Part shown: positions 1-8,120 of the stretch, piece by piece | Layout: the number at the start of each line of letters is the position of its first letter | How positions within the stretch are numbered: the stretch's first letter is position 1 | From: Martelella sp. HB161492 | GTDB taxonomy: Bacteria > Pseudomonadota > Alphaproteobacteria > Rhizobiales > Rhizobiaceae | Direction: 5' to 3' | DNA: 64,000 nucleotides | Assembly: GCF_013184775.1 (NCBI RefSeq) | Contig: NZ_JAATVV010000006.1 | Span: 248,001 to 312,000, forward strand | Notes under the pieces: generated by a model | Database searches by the model: none | Told to the model about the DNA's origin: nothing | Seen by the model: the letters and a program-made list of their open reading frames with translations, nothing else | Position numbers and translations under genes: made by a program

Positions 1-576
1 GTCCTTGAGTTCGCGCATCGCCTGCAGCACCTCGCCGACGAGCTGCGGATCGAGCGCGGAGGTGGGTTCGTCCAGCAGCATCACCTTGGGGCCGAGCGCC
101 AGCGTGCGGGCAATGGCGACACGTTGCTGCTGACCGCCCGAAAGCTGGTTCGGATAATGGGTGAGACGGGTGCCGAGCCCCATGCGTTCCAGTTCGCGAT
201 GGGCAATTTCGCGGGCCTCGGCGAGCGATTTCTTCTGAACCCGCCGCAGTGCCAGCATGACGTTCTGCTCCGCCGTCATGTGCGGATAGAGATTGAACTG
301 CTGGAACACCATGCCGATCCGCTGGCGCATCTGGTTGATGTCCGTTGTCACCGCGGTAATGTTGACGCCATCGACAACGATCGCACCATCGCTCGGTTCC
401 TCCAGCCTGTTGCAGCAACGCAGAAGCGTGGATTTTCCCGATCCGGAAGGTCCGATCAGAAACACCAGTTCCCCCTCATAGACGCGGAGATTGATGTTCT
501 TCAGCACCTCGGTCCCGTTGAAGGACTTGTAGAGGGCATGGATCTCGAGGATGGATTTTGCGGTCGTTGTCGACAT
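1..576 (-). CDS. Polar amino acid ABC transporter ATP-binding protein (partial, C-terminus beyond window)
   Basis: This is the cytoplasmic ATPase of an importer of the GlnQ/HisP type. Read on the minus strand from ATG at 576, the protein shows Walker A GPSGSGKST, the Q-loop in VFQQFNLYPHMT, the signature LSGGQQQRVAIAR and Walker B VMLLDEPTSALD. The coding frame is still open at base 1, so the last ~50 residues lie outside the window. A GAGG ribosome site stands 7-12 nt before the ATG. It lies 31 bp downstream of the binding-protein gene, so the two are almost certainly co-transcribed. No permease gene is seen here; it would have to lie to the left. The family call is secure; the substrate is unknown. 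Confidence 0.93.
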   Translation of the reverse strand, partial: MSTTTAKSILEIHALYKSFNGTEVLKNINLRVYEGELVFLIGPSGSGKSTLLRCCNRLEEPSDGAIVVDGVNITAVTTDINQMRQRIGMVFQQFNLYPHMTAEQNVMLALRRVQKKSLAEAREIAHRELERMGLGTRLTHYPNQLSGGQQQRVAIARTLALGPKVMLLDEPTSALDPQLVGEVLQAMRELKD

Positions 577-607
577 GACTTATGGCCTCAGATTGTTGGC
601 GCCGGGC

Positions 608-1444
608 TCAGTTGCAGGTCAGTTCGTGCGGCGTCGGATCATAATTGCCGAGACCGACCGGGCCGATGCCGGGCTGCGGCGTCACCTCGAGCGAGCCTTC
701 TGCCGGCACTTCGCCAAGCCACTTGTCGTAAAGCTTCGCGGCCGTGCCATCCGCCTTGATGCATTCGATCGCATATTCGACCTGCTGGCGCAGCTCGGGC
801 GATGATTTCGGAATGGCATAGGAGAAGTAGCGCCCGGTCGATTCACGAAGATCGGCAGCCTTCAGCGCCGGGTTCTTCTTGGCGAGCGTGAGCGCCGTCG
901 GCACGTTCATGATCGCCGCATCGGCACGACCGGCCTGCACGGCCTGGGCCGCATCGGTGAGCGAGGCATAGGACTCGATTGTCCAGCCGATCTTGTCGGC
1001 CTGTTCACGGGCCCATTTCTCATCCGCATTGCCCTTGTTGGCGGCGATGACCTTGCCCTTCAGCTGGTCATAGCTCGTCAGCGCCGGCGCATTGGCCGGG
1101 ATCACGAAAGCAAGGTCGCCCGACCAGATGCCTTCGGTCAGCAGAAAGGCATCGGAGCGTTCCTGCGTCACCGTCAGCGGCACGGACAGCATGTCATAGG
1201 TTCCGGCCTGCAGCGCCGGCAGGAGGGCAGAAAACGACATGGCGTCAATCGTGATGTCGCGGTTGAGACGCTTTGAGATCTCGGCGGTCATGTCGACGGT
1301 CAGGCCTTCGATCGACCCGTCCATCTTGGGCTGGGCAAAGGGCGGAGCATTGCCGTCAAGCGCGCTCTTGAGCGCTGGCTCCGCAGCCATGGCGGAGGTG
1401 GAAGCAAGGGCAAGCAGCGTTGCCAGAGCATAAATGGTCTTCAT
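608..1444 (-). CDS. Periplasmic amino-acid-type ABC transporter substrate-binding protein (SBP family 3)
   Basis: This is the ligand-binding component that feeds the ATPase gene just downstream. Residues 1-20 form a classical signal peptide (MKTIYALATLLALASTSAMAA) with AMA-A cleavage. The mature part begins with the family 3 layout (NAPPFAQPKMDGSIEGLTVDMTAEISKRLN), followed by the MSFSALLPALQAGTYDM element and the hinge at QLKGKVIAANKG. The length of 278 aa is normal for the family. A good ribosome site (AAGGGGAAT) precedes the ATG. Its position after an amidase and deacetylase-fold enzymes suggests a nitrogenous ligand, but the binding residues cannot be read reliably by eye. Confidence 0.93.
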   Translation of the reverse strand: MKTIYALATLLALASTSAMAAEPALKSALDGNAPPFAQPKMDGSIEGLTVDMTAEISKRLNRDITIDAMSFSALLPALQAGTYDMLSVPLTVTQERSDAFLLTEGIWSGDLAFVIPANAPALTSYDQLKGKVIAANKGNADEKWAREQADKIGWTIESYASLTDAAQAVQAGRADAAIMNVPTALTLAKKNPALKAADLRESTGRYFSYAIPKSSPELRQQVEYAIECIKADGTAAKLYDKWLGEVPAEGSLEVTPQPGIGPVGLGNYDPTPHELTCN

Positions 1445-1527
1445 TGGTATTCCCCTTGGTTTCTCTGTTGGTCGCTCATTGTCTCGAATTGAGGGCGGTT
1501 GGGTGTTTCATCCCGGTGTGATGCTTC

Positions 1528-1728
1528 TTATGGGTCCAGGTCGCGTCTTGGTCCGACCAGTGGTGAAAGGGTCTTGTCCAGAACGCGTGGAATTTTGCTG
1601 CCGGCTTTCAGGGCTCCGGCCAGCGAGACGGCTGCGGTCTCGAGCGCCTGACCGCTTGGCGGCGTCTCGCCGCAACCGATCCAGATCGCTTCCACCGCGA
1701 CACGCATCCTGTCCTGATTGTCTGTCAT
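1528..1728 (-). CDS. Small protein overlapping the amidase gene, possible GatC/AtzG-like partner
   Basis: A 66-residue protein starts in an ATGA overlap with the stop of the amidase gene, which indicates translational coupling. It has a predicted helical stretch (ALETAAVSLAGALKAGSKI) and a proline/arginine-rich tail. Amidases of the GatA/AtzE kind often have a helical partner of this size (GatC, AtzG), so a subunit role fits the position. The sequence itself is too diverged for me to place it in that family. The alternative is a coupled small protein of unrelated function. Confidence 0.55.
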   Translation of the reverse strand: MTDNQDRMRVAVEAIWIGCGETPPSGQALETAAVSLAGALKAGSKIPRVLDKTLSPLVGPRRDLDP

Positions 1729-3203
1729 CGTGCCTGCTCCATGGCTGCCGGCGCACCGGCGAGAATATGTGACGGTTCTGCCCGTACCGGCTCGGGGGTC
1801 AGTGCCTGCTCGAGCGCGAAGGCAGCGCGCAGCAGCAGGGCCTCCTGGCGGTATCCGGCCGCGAGCTGCACCGATATGGGCAGGCCGTTCTGATCAAAGC
1901 CCGCAGGCAGGGCCAGCGCCGGATGGCCGGTCAGCGAGAACGGGCTTCCGGCCGAGCCGGTGGTGAAGGAAATCACCGCCTCGCGATCATGGATGTCTGG
2001 TGCCGTGCGATAGGTCATCGGCAGCAGCACAATGTCCACGTCCGAGAAAACCGCATCGGTTCTCGCCGCCAGAATGCGGCGCTGGCGCAGGGCGGCGATA
2101 TAGTCCGCGGCCCTGAGATACATGCCCATCTCCAGCTTCTCGCGAAGCGAACGGCCCATGAGGTGGCGATGTTCGAGATAGTCCTGTTCGTGGATCGAGA
2201 AGCTTTCGCTCCGGTTGATCGGCATGCTGATGGCGCGGTATTCGGATGGCGCAATGGGCAGCTCGATCTCGCGGACGATGGCGCCGTGGGCCTGCAGCGC
2301 AGCAGCACTGCGCGACAGCGCGTCGACAATCGAAGGTTCCGGTGGCGCCCCGCCGGGATCGAGGTTCTTGACGAAGCCGACTACCCGTCCGGCAATCCCC
2401 TCTTTCAATGCGGGAAGGGTCGGCTCGACTGCCGCCGTCAGGCTTTCGGGATCGAGCGGATCATGACCGGCGATAACGTCATAGATCATCGCCGCATCCT
2501 CGACCGTCAGCGTCAGCGGGCCGGGCGTGTCGAAGCTCCAGCAGTTCGGCATCACGCCGTGGCGGCTGATGCGGCCGAAGGTCGGTTTCAGGCCCACGAG
2601 ACCGCAGGCGGCGGCCGGGAGACGCACCGAGCCGCCGGTATCCGTGCCGATGGCAAAGGCGGCCGTGCCGGCGGCAACGGCTGCGGCCGAACCGGTCGAG
2701 GAACCGCCGGTGAAATGTCCGGGGTTCCAGGGGTTGCGGGCCGGCGGTGCGTCAAGGTCGAATTCGACTGAACCGGTGCCCGTGCCATATTCCCAGGTGT
2801 TCGCCTTGCCGATCAGCACGGCGCCCGCCGCTTGCAACCGGGCAACCAGCGTAGCATGGGTGGCCGGGTCGTGGCGTTGCGGCACACGGGAACCGCCCGT
2901 CGTGGGAAGGCCGGATGTATAAATATTGTCTTTGACCGCAAAGGGAATGCCGTCGAGCGGGCCGAGCCTTCTTCCGGCCTGAGCGCGCCCTGTTGCCGCT
3001 TCGGCGGCCTTTGCCGCAGCCTCGCGATCCATGCGCAGATAGGAATGGATGACGCCATCGACGGCATCAATCCTGGCAAGGATGGCGTCCAGAAGCGCGC
3101 TGGGGGAAATATCGCCCGTTGCGATGCGGCGTGATCCTTCCGCAACCGTGAGACCTGCCAGGTCCCCGTCGCGCCGATCGGATGTGGTTTCTTCTTCGAG
3201 CAT
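1725..3203 (-). CDS. Amidase signature family hydrolase
   Basis: A 492-aa member of the amidase signature superfamily, which hydrolyses amide bonds with a Ser-cisSer-Lys triad. The lysine is seen in AVKDNIYTSG (around residue 90). The nucleophile region GGSSTGSAAAVAAG and the motif GTDTGGSVRLPAAACG follow around residues 166-200. Length and motif order match GatA, AtzF-like and indoleacetamide hydrolase-like enzymes, so substrate class cannot be decided. It follows the MFS gene by 3 nt and overlaps the next small gene by 4 nt. The neighbours (PuuE-like proteins, amino-acid importer) suggest breakdown of an amide or ureide. Confidence 0.93.
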   Translation of the reverse strand: MLEEETTSDRRDGDLAGLTVAEGSRRIATGDISPSALLDAILARIDAVDGVIHSYLRMDREAAAKAAEAATGRAQAGRRLGPLDGIPFAVKDNIYTSGLPTTGGSRVPQRHDPATHATLVARLQAAGAVLIGKANTWEYGTGTGSVEFDLDAPPARNPWNPGHFTGGSSTGSAAAVAAGTAAFAIGTDTGGSVRLPAAACGLVGLKPTFGRISRHGVMPNCWSFDTPGPLTLTVEDAAMIYDVIAGHDPLDPESLTAAVEPTLPALKEGIAGRVVGFVKNLDPGGAPPEPSIVDALSRSAAALQAHGAIVREIELPIAPSEYRAISMPINRSESFSIHEQDYLEHRHLMGRSLREKLEMGMYLRAADYIAALRQRRILAARTDAVFSDVDIVLLPMTYRTAPDIHDREAVISFTTGSAGSPFSLTGHPALALPAGFDQNGLPISVQLAAGYRQEALLLRAAFALEQALTPEPVRAEPSHILAGAPAAMEQAR

Positions 3204-3206
3204 CGC

Positions 3207-4628
3207 TCAGTTCCTTGCATTCGCAGCCCTGTGGCGGCTCACGTCAGCGCCATCGGCTTGGTTCAGTCGGAGGAAGAAAAGACCGGACAGGGCGGTCAGC
3301 CCGGCAACAATGAAGATCGCAACCGAGATCGCCTCGGCGGCAATGCTCAATCCGAAGGCCTGCAACTGCGCCACCAGAACGGCAGCCACCGAAATGCCAA
3401 GCCCCATGGAGAGCTGCTGGCCGACGCCGCCGAGCGAGGTGCTGGCGCTCTGGCGTTCGCGCGGAATTTCGGCAAAGAGCAGCGTATTCGTGGTGTTGAA
3501 CTGCAGGGAACGCATCACGCCGAACAGAAACACCAGCACAACCATCACCGCGACCGGCGTATCCGGGCCAACAAAGCCGAGGACGGCGGTGATTGCCGCC
3601 CCCAGCATGGCATTGCCGACCAGGGTGATGCGGAAGCCGAAACGGGCGAGCGCGCGCCGCATCATCGGTTTGAGAAGGATCGCGCTTGCCGCAATGACGA
3701 AGACCACACTGCCCGCGTCGGCCGCCGACCAGCCGAAACCGAGCTGCAGCTGCAGCTGGAACAGGAAGGGAAGAGCGTTGAAACCGAGACGCGACAGCCC
3801 CCCGGCAAAGAAGCCGATCCGGAAGAGCTTGAGCTTCAGCAGGCTGAGATCGAGGGCGGGGATCGGCCGTCCCCGGACATGGCGGAGATAGGCGAGCGCT
3901 GCAACGGGCAGAAGGATGATCAGGGCAATGATCGCCACGGGCGACAGGAAACGATGGACCAGCTGATCGAGCAGCAATTGCACGGCGCCAAGGAAAGCGG
4001 CGCAATAGGCAAAGCCCAGCAGATCGAAATCGTAGCGCTTTCCGGGCTCATCCGGCGGCAGCAGCCGGGCGGCGAAGATCATGCCGAGAATGCCGAAGGG
4101 CATCTTGACCAGAAAGATGAACGGCCAGGAGGCATAGGTGACGATGAAGCCGCCGAGCAGAGGCCCCAGAACCGGGCCGATCAGCGCCGGCATCGACATC
4201 CATGCGATGGCGTTTGCCAGCTGGTCCTTCGGGGCGGAGCGGATGAGGAGCAGCCGCCCGACCGGCGTCATCAGGGCGCCGGCGACGGCCTGCAGCGCGC
4301 GCATTAAGACGAGCTGCGTCAGGTTCTGGGCAAAGGCTGCCGCAAGCGAGGACAGCATGAACAGCGCCATGGCCAGCAGGAAGGTGCGTTTGGCGCCGAA
4401 GCGATCCGCGAGCCAGGAGCTTGCCGGAATGACCGCCGCCAGCGTCATCAGATAGACCGAGATCGCCAGATTGATGCGCAGCGGTTCGATATGAAAATCC
4501 GCCGCGATGGCCGGGATCGCAGCGACCATGATGGTGCTGTCGAGCCCTTCCATCAGGAAGGCAGTCGATATCGCCAGGGAAAGCAGCATCAGGCCGCCCT
4601 CCCTTGTGGAGGTGGAGACAATGGTCAT
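3207..4628 (-). CDS. MFS transporter, DHA2 (EmrB/QacA-like) family
   Basis: A 473-aa inner-membrane transporter with many hydrophobic helices. The first segment carries the DHA2-type start STAFLMEGLDSTIMVAAIPAIA, and the loop after helix 2 has the MFS motif ADRFGAKRTF. The stretch MRALQAVAGALMTPVGR matches motif C-like regions of drug:proton antiporters. It sits between the deacetylase-like gene (28 bp upstream) and the amidase (3 bp downstream), so it probably moves the substrate or product of that pathway. The ATG at 4628 gives a short N-terminal tail before helix 1. Substrate unknown. Confidence 0.9.
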   Translation of the reverse strand: MTIVSTSTREGGLMLLSLAISTAFLMEGLDSTIMVAAIPAIAADFHIEPLRINLAISVYLMTLAAVIPASSWLADRFGAKRTFLLAMALFMLSSLAAAFAQNLTQLVLMRALQAVAGALMTPVGRLLLIRSAPKDQLANAIAWMSMPALIGPVLGPLLGGFIVTYASWPFIFLVKMPFGILGMIFAARLLPPDEPGKRYDFDLLGFAYCAAFLGAVQLLLDQLVHRFLSPVAIIALIILLPVAALAYLRHVRGRPIPALDLSLLKLKLFRIGFFAGGLSRLGFNALPFLFQLQLQLGFGWSAADAGSVVFVIAASAILLKPMMRRALARFGFRITLVGNAMLGAAITAVLGFVGPDTPVAVMVVLVFLFGVMRSLQFNTTNTLLFAEIPRERQSASTSLGGVGQQLSMGLGISVAAVLVAQLQAFGLSIAAEAISVAIFIVAGLTALSGLFFLRLNQADGADVSRHRAANARN

Positions 4629-4656
4629 CTGGGTCTTTGGCGGATCGTGAAGCCGG

Positions 4657-5586
4657 TCAGGGCTTCTTCATGGCGTTGATAATGGTCGTGGCATCGAGGT
4701 CGACGGTTCCTTCCAGGGCGAAAATTGCATCGAGAATGCGCTCGAAGGCAGCGATCCTGTAAGGCTGCCCCATGAGCCACGGTGAGACATTGATCGTCAG
4801 AAGGCGGGAAAAACCGCTTTCGTCGGCTTCCGCCAGCAGGCGTTTCGCTGCGGCGATGAAACTCTTCTCGACATCCTGAAGCGGGTGCTTGCGCATGGCG
4901 AGCATTTCCCGGTCCGACAGTTCCATGGAGGTCGGCAATGCGATGATTTCGCCGGCGCCCGTGTTGAAGAGATAGGGCGCCTCGTCATTGACCCAGTCGG
5001 CCATGGCGGCAAAGCCCGCCTCCTTCAGAAGACCCGGCGTGCGGGTCGATTGCGACCAGGACGGCGAATGCCAGACATCGGGCGTGACGCCGAAGGTTTT
5101 GAAGATCGCAAGCGCATCGGCGATCATCCGCGCTTCTTCCGCCTCGCCAAGCCCCTCGTGGTGAATGGCCCCGGCGTCGAGACCGGCGGCGACGATCTCC
5201 AGACCGTCGGCAAGAACATGTTTCATCAGGATCGGGTAGCGTTCGGCGACCCGGGCATTGATGAAGGCGCTGGCTTTGAGGCCGCGGGCCTTGAGTGCAT
5301 CCAGCATGCGGTAGATGGCGATGCGGTTGCCATAGTCGCGCTGGGTATAGGTCTGGGTGTCGGGCCAGGGGCGATAGGGTGCGCCAACCGGCAGGAAAGG
5401 CTTGCCGGAAATATTGAGCGGGAACCATTCAACGGCGAGCTGGATCCAGATGCCAAGCCTGGCATTGCCCGGCAGGGTGAGGCGGGCCTCGCTCCAGCTG
5501 TCGCGCCAGGCGTAGAAATCATGATCCATGGCGGCCTGACGGCGCATCGGTGTTTCGAGATAGGAGGGTCCGGTCGGCAGGGTCAT
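4657..5586 (-). CDS. Polysaccharide deacetylase family (PuuE-like) protein with altered active-site loop
   Basis: A 309-aa protein of the CE4/NodB fold, closest in layout to the PuuE branch whose characterised member is a metal-independent allantoinase. The landmark RDYGNRIAIYRMLDALKARGLKASAFINARVAERYP (given here in outline) is kept, as is WHSPSWSQSTRTPGLLKEAGF. At the place where the paralogue upstream has ELFSHGIYN, this protein has EIVAAGLDAG, so the conserved histidine is gone. The gene shares one base with the upstream paralogue (TGATG), which implies coupled translation and possibly a hetero-oligomer. The fold call is good; catalytic competence is doubtful. Confidence 0.85.
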   Translation of the reverse strand: MTLPTGPSYLETPMRRQAAMDHDFYAWRDSWSEARLTLPGNARLGIWIQLAVEWFPLNISGKPFLPVGAPYRPWPDTQTYTQRDYGNRIAIYRMLDALKARGLKASAFINARVAERYPILMKHVLADGLEIVAAGLDAGAIHHEGLGEAEEARMIADALAIFKTFGVTPDVWHSPSWSQSTRTPGLLKEAGFAAMADWVNDEAPYLFNTGAGEIIALPTSMELSDREMLAMRKHPLQDVEKSFIAAAKRLLAEADESGFSRLLTINVSPWLMGQPYRIAAFERILDAIFALEGTVDLDATTIINAMKKP

Positions 5587-6524
5587 CAGAACGCTCCCTC
5601 AAGGCTCGCGAGCCAGGCTTTCATCGTGTCGTAGTGGTTTTCGTAATACCAGTCGGCAATCTCGCGGGCCGTTGGATACCAGACCTGATCATGCGATTTG
5701 ACATAGTCGAGGAATTCGGCGAGCGCGTCGATACGGTGCGGCTGTCCGAAGACGAAGGGATGCAGCGCAAAGCACATCACGCGGCCGCTTTCGGCACCCT
5801 CGGCATAGAGCCGGTCGAACTGCGCCTTGAGTGACAGGAAGATTTCGTCCGGTGTCGCGTTGTTCCAGACGACGAACGGAACATCATTCATCTCGATGGA
5901 ATAGGGTACGGTGATCAGCTTTCCGGACTTCAGATCAAGCGGCATCGGCTGGTCGTCGTGGAAGTAGTCGAGCGTGTAGCGCACGCCCTCCTGCGCCAGG
6001 ATTTCCTGGGTTTCGATGCTCGGCGTGATGGCGGGGGTGAGCCAGCCATCGAGGCGCTGGCCGACCTTTGCCAGCGTTTCACGCGAATTGATCACGACCT
6101 GGCGCTGTTCTTCCAGCGTCATGCCGTAAAAATAACGCGTGTTGTAGATGCCGTGGCTGAAGAGCTCCCAGCCGAGATCGTTACATTCCCTGATGATATC
6201 CGGATAGTGATCGCAGACCGAGACCGAAAGCGAGACCGAACCGCGAAGGTTCCGCTTGCTCATTTCCTTTGCCAGCCGGCGGAAGCCGACACGGTTGCCA
6301 AAATCGCGTACCGAATAGTTCAGCACATCCGGATTGACGCGCGGAAAGGGATTGCGGTTCGGATTGATCGGCGGAAGCCACTCATAATGCTCGATATTCG
6401 GTGCCAGCCAGAATGCCAGACGCGCATTGTTTGGCCAGACGAGCTTTGGCCTGCCCCGCATCGGTGCATAGCGATATTGACCGGTATCAAGCTGATCTTG
6501 AAGCGCCAGGTTATCCTTGGCCAT
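5586..6524 (-). CDS. Polysaccharide deacetylase family (PuuE-like) amidohydrolase
   Basis: This is the first gene of the minus-strand operon. About 312 aa from the ATG at 6524, which has GGGA 12 nt upstream; an in-frame ATG at 6545 without a ribosome site would add seven residues. It has the PuuE-type elements WPNNARLAFWLAPNIEHYEW, RDFGNRVGFRRLAKEM, ELFSHGIYNTRYF and WLTPAITPSIET. The usual CE4 TFDD metal motif is absent, as in PuuE-type enzymes. By family it would open a cyclic amide or deacylate an amide. It faces a divergently transcribed TetR gene and is probably controlled by it. Confidence 0.87.
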   Translation of the reverse strand: MAKDNLALQDQLDTGQYRYAPMRGRPKLVWPNNARLAFWLAPNIEHYEWLPPINPNRNPFPRVNPDVLNYSVRDFGNRVGFRRLAKEMSKRNLRGSVSLSVSVCDHYPDIIRECNDLGWELFSHGIYNTRYFYGMTLEEQRQVVINSRETLAKVGQRLDGWLTPAITPSIETQEILAQEGVRYTLDYFHDDQPMPLDLKSGKLITVPYSIEMNDVPFVVWNNATPDEIFLSLKAQFDRLYAEGAESGRVMCFALHPFVFGQPHRIDALAEFLDYVKSHDQVWYPTAREIADWYYENHYDTMKAWLASLEGAF

Positions 6525-6551
6525 GATGGCAGTCCCGTAAAACATACAATT

Positions 6552-6577
6552 GAAACAACAGTTTTAAACGTTAGCTT
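6552..6577. promoter_or_regulatory. Putative TetR operator between divergent genes
   Basis: In the space between the deacetylase-like gene and tetR, GAAAC-AACA-GTTTT (6552-6565) is followed 13 bp later by the imperfect AAAC-GTTA-GCTT (6566-6577). The same RAAAC-N4-GTTTT layout occurs twice before the paralogous TetR gene near 16049 and 16206. Placement just upstream of the operon start fits a repressor site. Binding is inference. Confidence 0.5.
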
Positions 6578-6645
6578 CAAACAAAGAGTGGCGCAAGCGG
6601 TTTTTTTTGGCTACAGCAGGGCAATCCGGGAGGGAAAGGAACATC

Positions 6646-7332
6646 ATGACGGAGCAGGACGAGGCAGAAAGCGCATCGCGCCGAAATGAAACGCGCGATA
6701 TCATTCTCAATGTCGCCAAGGAGCTGGTCGCCCGCAAGGGACCGAAGAGCACGACGGTGCGCGACATCACCAATGCCTCCGGCGCCAACACCGCCGCCGT
6801 GAACTACTATTTCCAGTCGAAGGATGCGCTGGTGCGGCTCGCCACGCAGGAGATAACCGGCGATGTCAACCGGGAGCGCCTCGCCCGGCTTAACGACATG
6901 GAGATGAAAAGCGCGGACAAGGTGCTGCAGCCGCGCCAGATTCTCGAAGCGCTGATCGAGCCCATCCTGACCATGTCACGCTCCGTTGATGGCGGAAGCC
7001 TTTATGTCCGCAATGTCTTCCAGATGCGCGTCGATGCGCGGGCGGGCTACGACAACTTCAACATCAACAGCCATGCGGCACGCCGTTTCATACAGGCGAT
7101 GCAACGGACCTTCCCGACGCTGTCGCTGGCGGAAATCGTCTGGAACTATGAATTTGCGCGCGGCGCATCGGTGCATATGCTTGCCAATCTCGATCCGGTC
7201 TCGCGGCGGTTCGAGCATCTGATGATCGAACCCAACGAAGATCTGCCGGCAGAGCCGTGTTTCAGGCTCGACGAAGCCGCCGTGCAGAAAGTGATCGACA
7301 TGATTCTTGCCGGATTTTGCAAATCGGTCTGA
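6646..7332 (+). CDS. TetR/AcrR family transcriptional regulator
   Basis: A 228-aa regulator. The N-terminal helix-turn-helix spans about residues 15-60 (TVRDITNASGANTAAVNYYFQSKDAL), and the rest is the ligand/dimer domain. The ATG at 6646 was chosen because GGGAGGGAAAGGA precedes it; a TTG at 6607 in frame has no such site. It is divergent from the PuuE-like/amidase operon and likely represses it. The C-terminal block WNYEFARGASVHMLANLDPVSRRFEHLM (quoted in outline) closely matches the corresponding block of the TetR at 15321, so the two are paralogues. Confidence 0.92.
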   Translation: MTEQDEAESASRRNETRDIILNVAKELVARKGPKSTTVRDITNASGANTAAVNYYFQSKDALVRLATQEITGDVNRERLARLNDMEMKSADKVLQPRQILEALIEPILTMSRSVDGGSLYVRNVFQMRVDARAGYDNFNINSHAARRFIQAMQRTFPTLSLAEIVWNYEFARGASVHMLANLDPVSRRFEHLMIEPNEDLPAEPCFRLDEAAVQKVIDMILAGFCKSV

Positions 7333-7334
7333 TC

Positions 7335-7361
7335 CGGCAACCGTGGCAGAACGGGTTGCCG
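7335..7361. terminator. Hairpin between convergent genes
   Basis: CGGCAACC and GGTTGCCG form a perfect 8-bp stem around an 11-nt loop. It sits right after the tetR stop and just before the stop of the convergent hydrolase gene. There is no clear T-run, so it is a weak bidirectional terminator candidate. Confidence 0.45.
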
Positions 7362-7366
7362 AAACA

Positions 7367-8116
7367 TCAATCCACGGGGCGTGGTCTCTCGTTCAGACAG
7401 TCTGCCAGACAGTCTGCCACGAGTGAGCAGATCGCCTCTGCCAGCAGATCGGGCCGTTCGTTCATGACCTGATGGCCACAGTCCCAGACCTCGACACCGA
7501 TCCCCGCCTCCAGACAGGCCGCCCGATAGGCGGCGCATGCTTCAGCCCCGCCGCGCGGCCCAAGGGCAGCGAGGATCGCCCGGCGATGGGTGACCCGGGT
7601 CCAGCGCCCTGTCAGCGAAACAGGCTCGCTCATCGCCAGAAAGGGAAAAGGGCGAGCAAGATTGTCGAACTCCGCGGCCGCGCGGGGATCCGAAATGCCG
7701 AGTTCGACGGCCCTGCGCGGCGGAAGCACGGCATTGCGTCCACTACCGCAAAGCCGCGTCTTCAGCTGCTCCCGGTGAGCCGCGGGATAGCCGTCGATCA
7801 CGGAAAACCCGTCGCGGGGCAAAGCCGCATCGACCAGCAGCAGGCCTGCCACACGCTCCGGCATTGCATCGGCAAGCATGATGGCCGGTGTACCACCATA
7901 AGAGTGCGCAACGAGGATCAGCGGCTCGCCATGACTGGCGGCCGCATCACCCAGAAGTGTCTCGAAATGGTCAAGAAGCCCTGTCCCCGCGGCCATGGGC
8001 AGGTCGCAGGCGCTGACGGCAAGGCCGTCGGGAAGAGGACGGGCCGCAAGCCGGTCCAGAACCGGCCCGAAGGCCCAGCCTCCCTGCCACATGCCGGGGA
8101 TCAGGAGGAGGTGCAC
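7367..8116 (-). CDS. Alpha/beta hydrolase
   Basis: A 249-aa cytoplasmic hydrolase with the HLLLIPGMWQGGW oxyanion-loop start, the nucleophile elbow AHSYGG (serine near residue 92) and a late histidine in VWDCGHQVM. It resembles the esterase/salicylate-esterase-like group. The start is GTG, 4 nt after the RraA-family stop, so it is the last gene of the 16037-7367 operon. Near its C-terminus a 12-bp tandem duplication (7394-7417) encodes a repeated ADCL. In context it could hydrolyse an ester or thioester made earlier in the pathway; the substrate is unknown. Confidence 0.88.
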   Translation of the reverse strand: MHLLLIPGMWQGGWAFGPVLDRLAARPLPDGLAVSACDLPMAAGTGLLDHFETLLGDAAASHGEPLILVAHSYGGTPAIMLADAMPERVAGLLLVDAALPRDGFSVIDGYPAAHREQLKTRLCGSGRNAVLPPRRAVELGISDPRAAAEFDNLARPFPFLAMSEPVSLTGRWTRVTHRRAILAALGPRGGAEACAAYRAACLEAGIGVEVWDCGHQVMNERPDLLAEAICSLVADCLADCLNERPRPVD

Positions 8117-8120
8117 CGGA

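Noticed and set aside
3231-4307. 358-codon plus-strand open frame, Gln/Glu/Gly-rich
   Set aside because: Antisense to the DHA2 transporter; its composition is what the complement of membrane helices gives.
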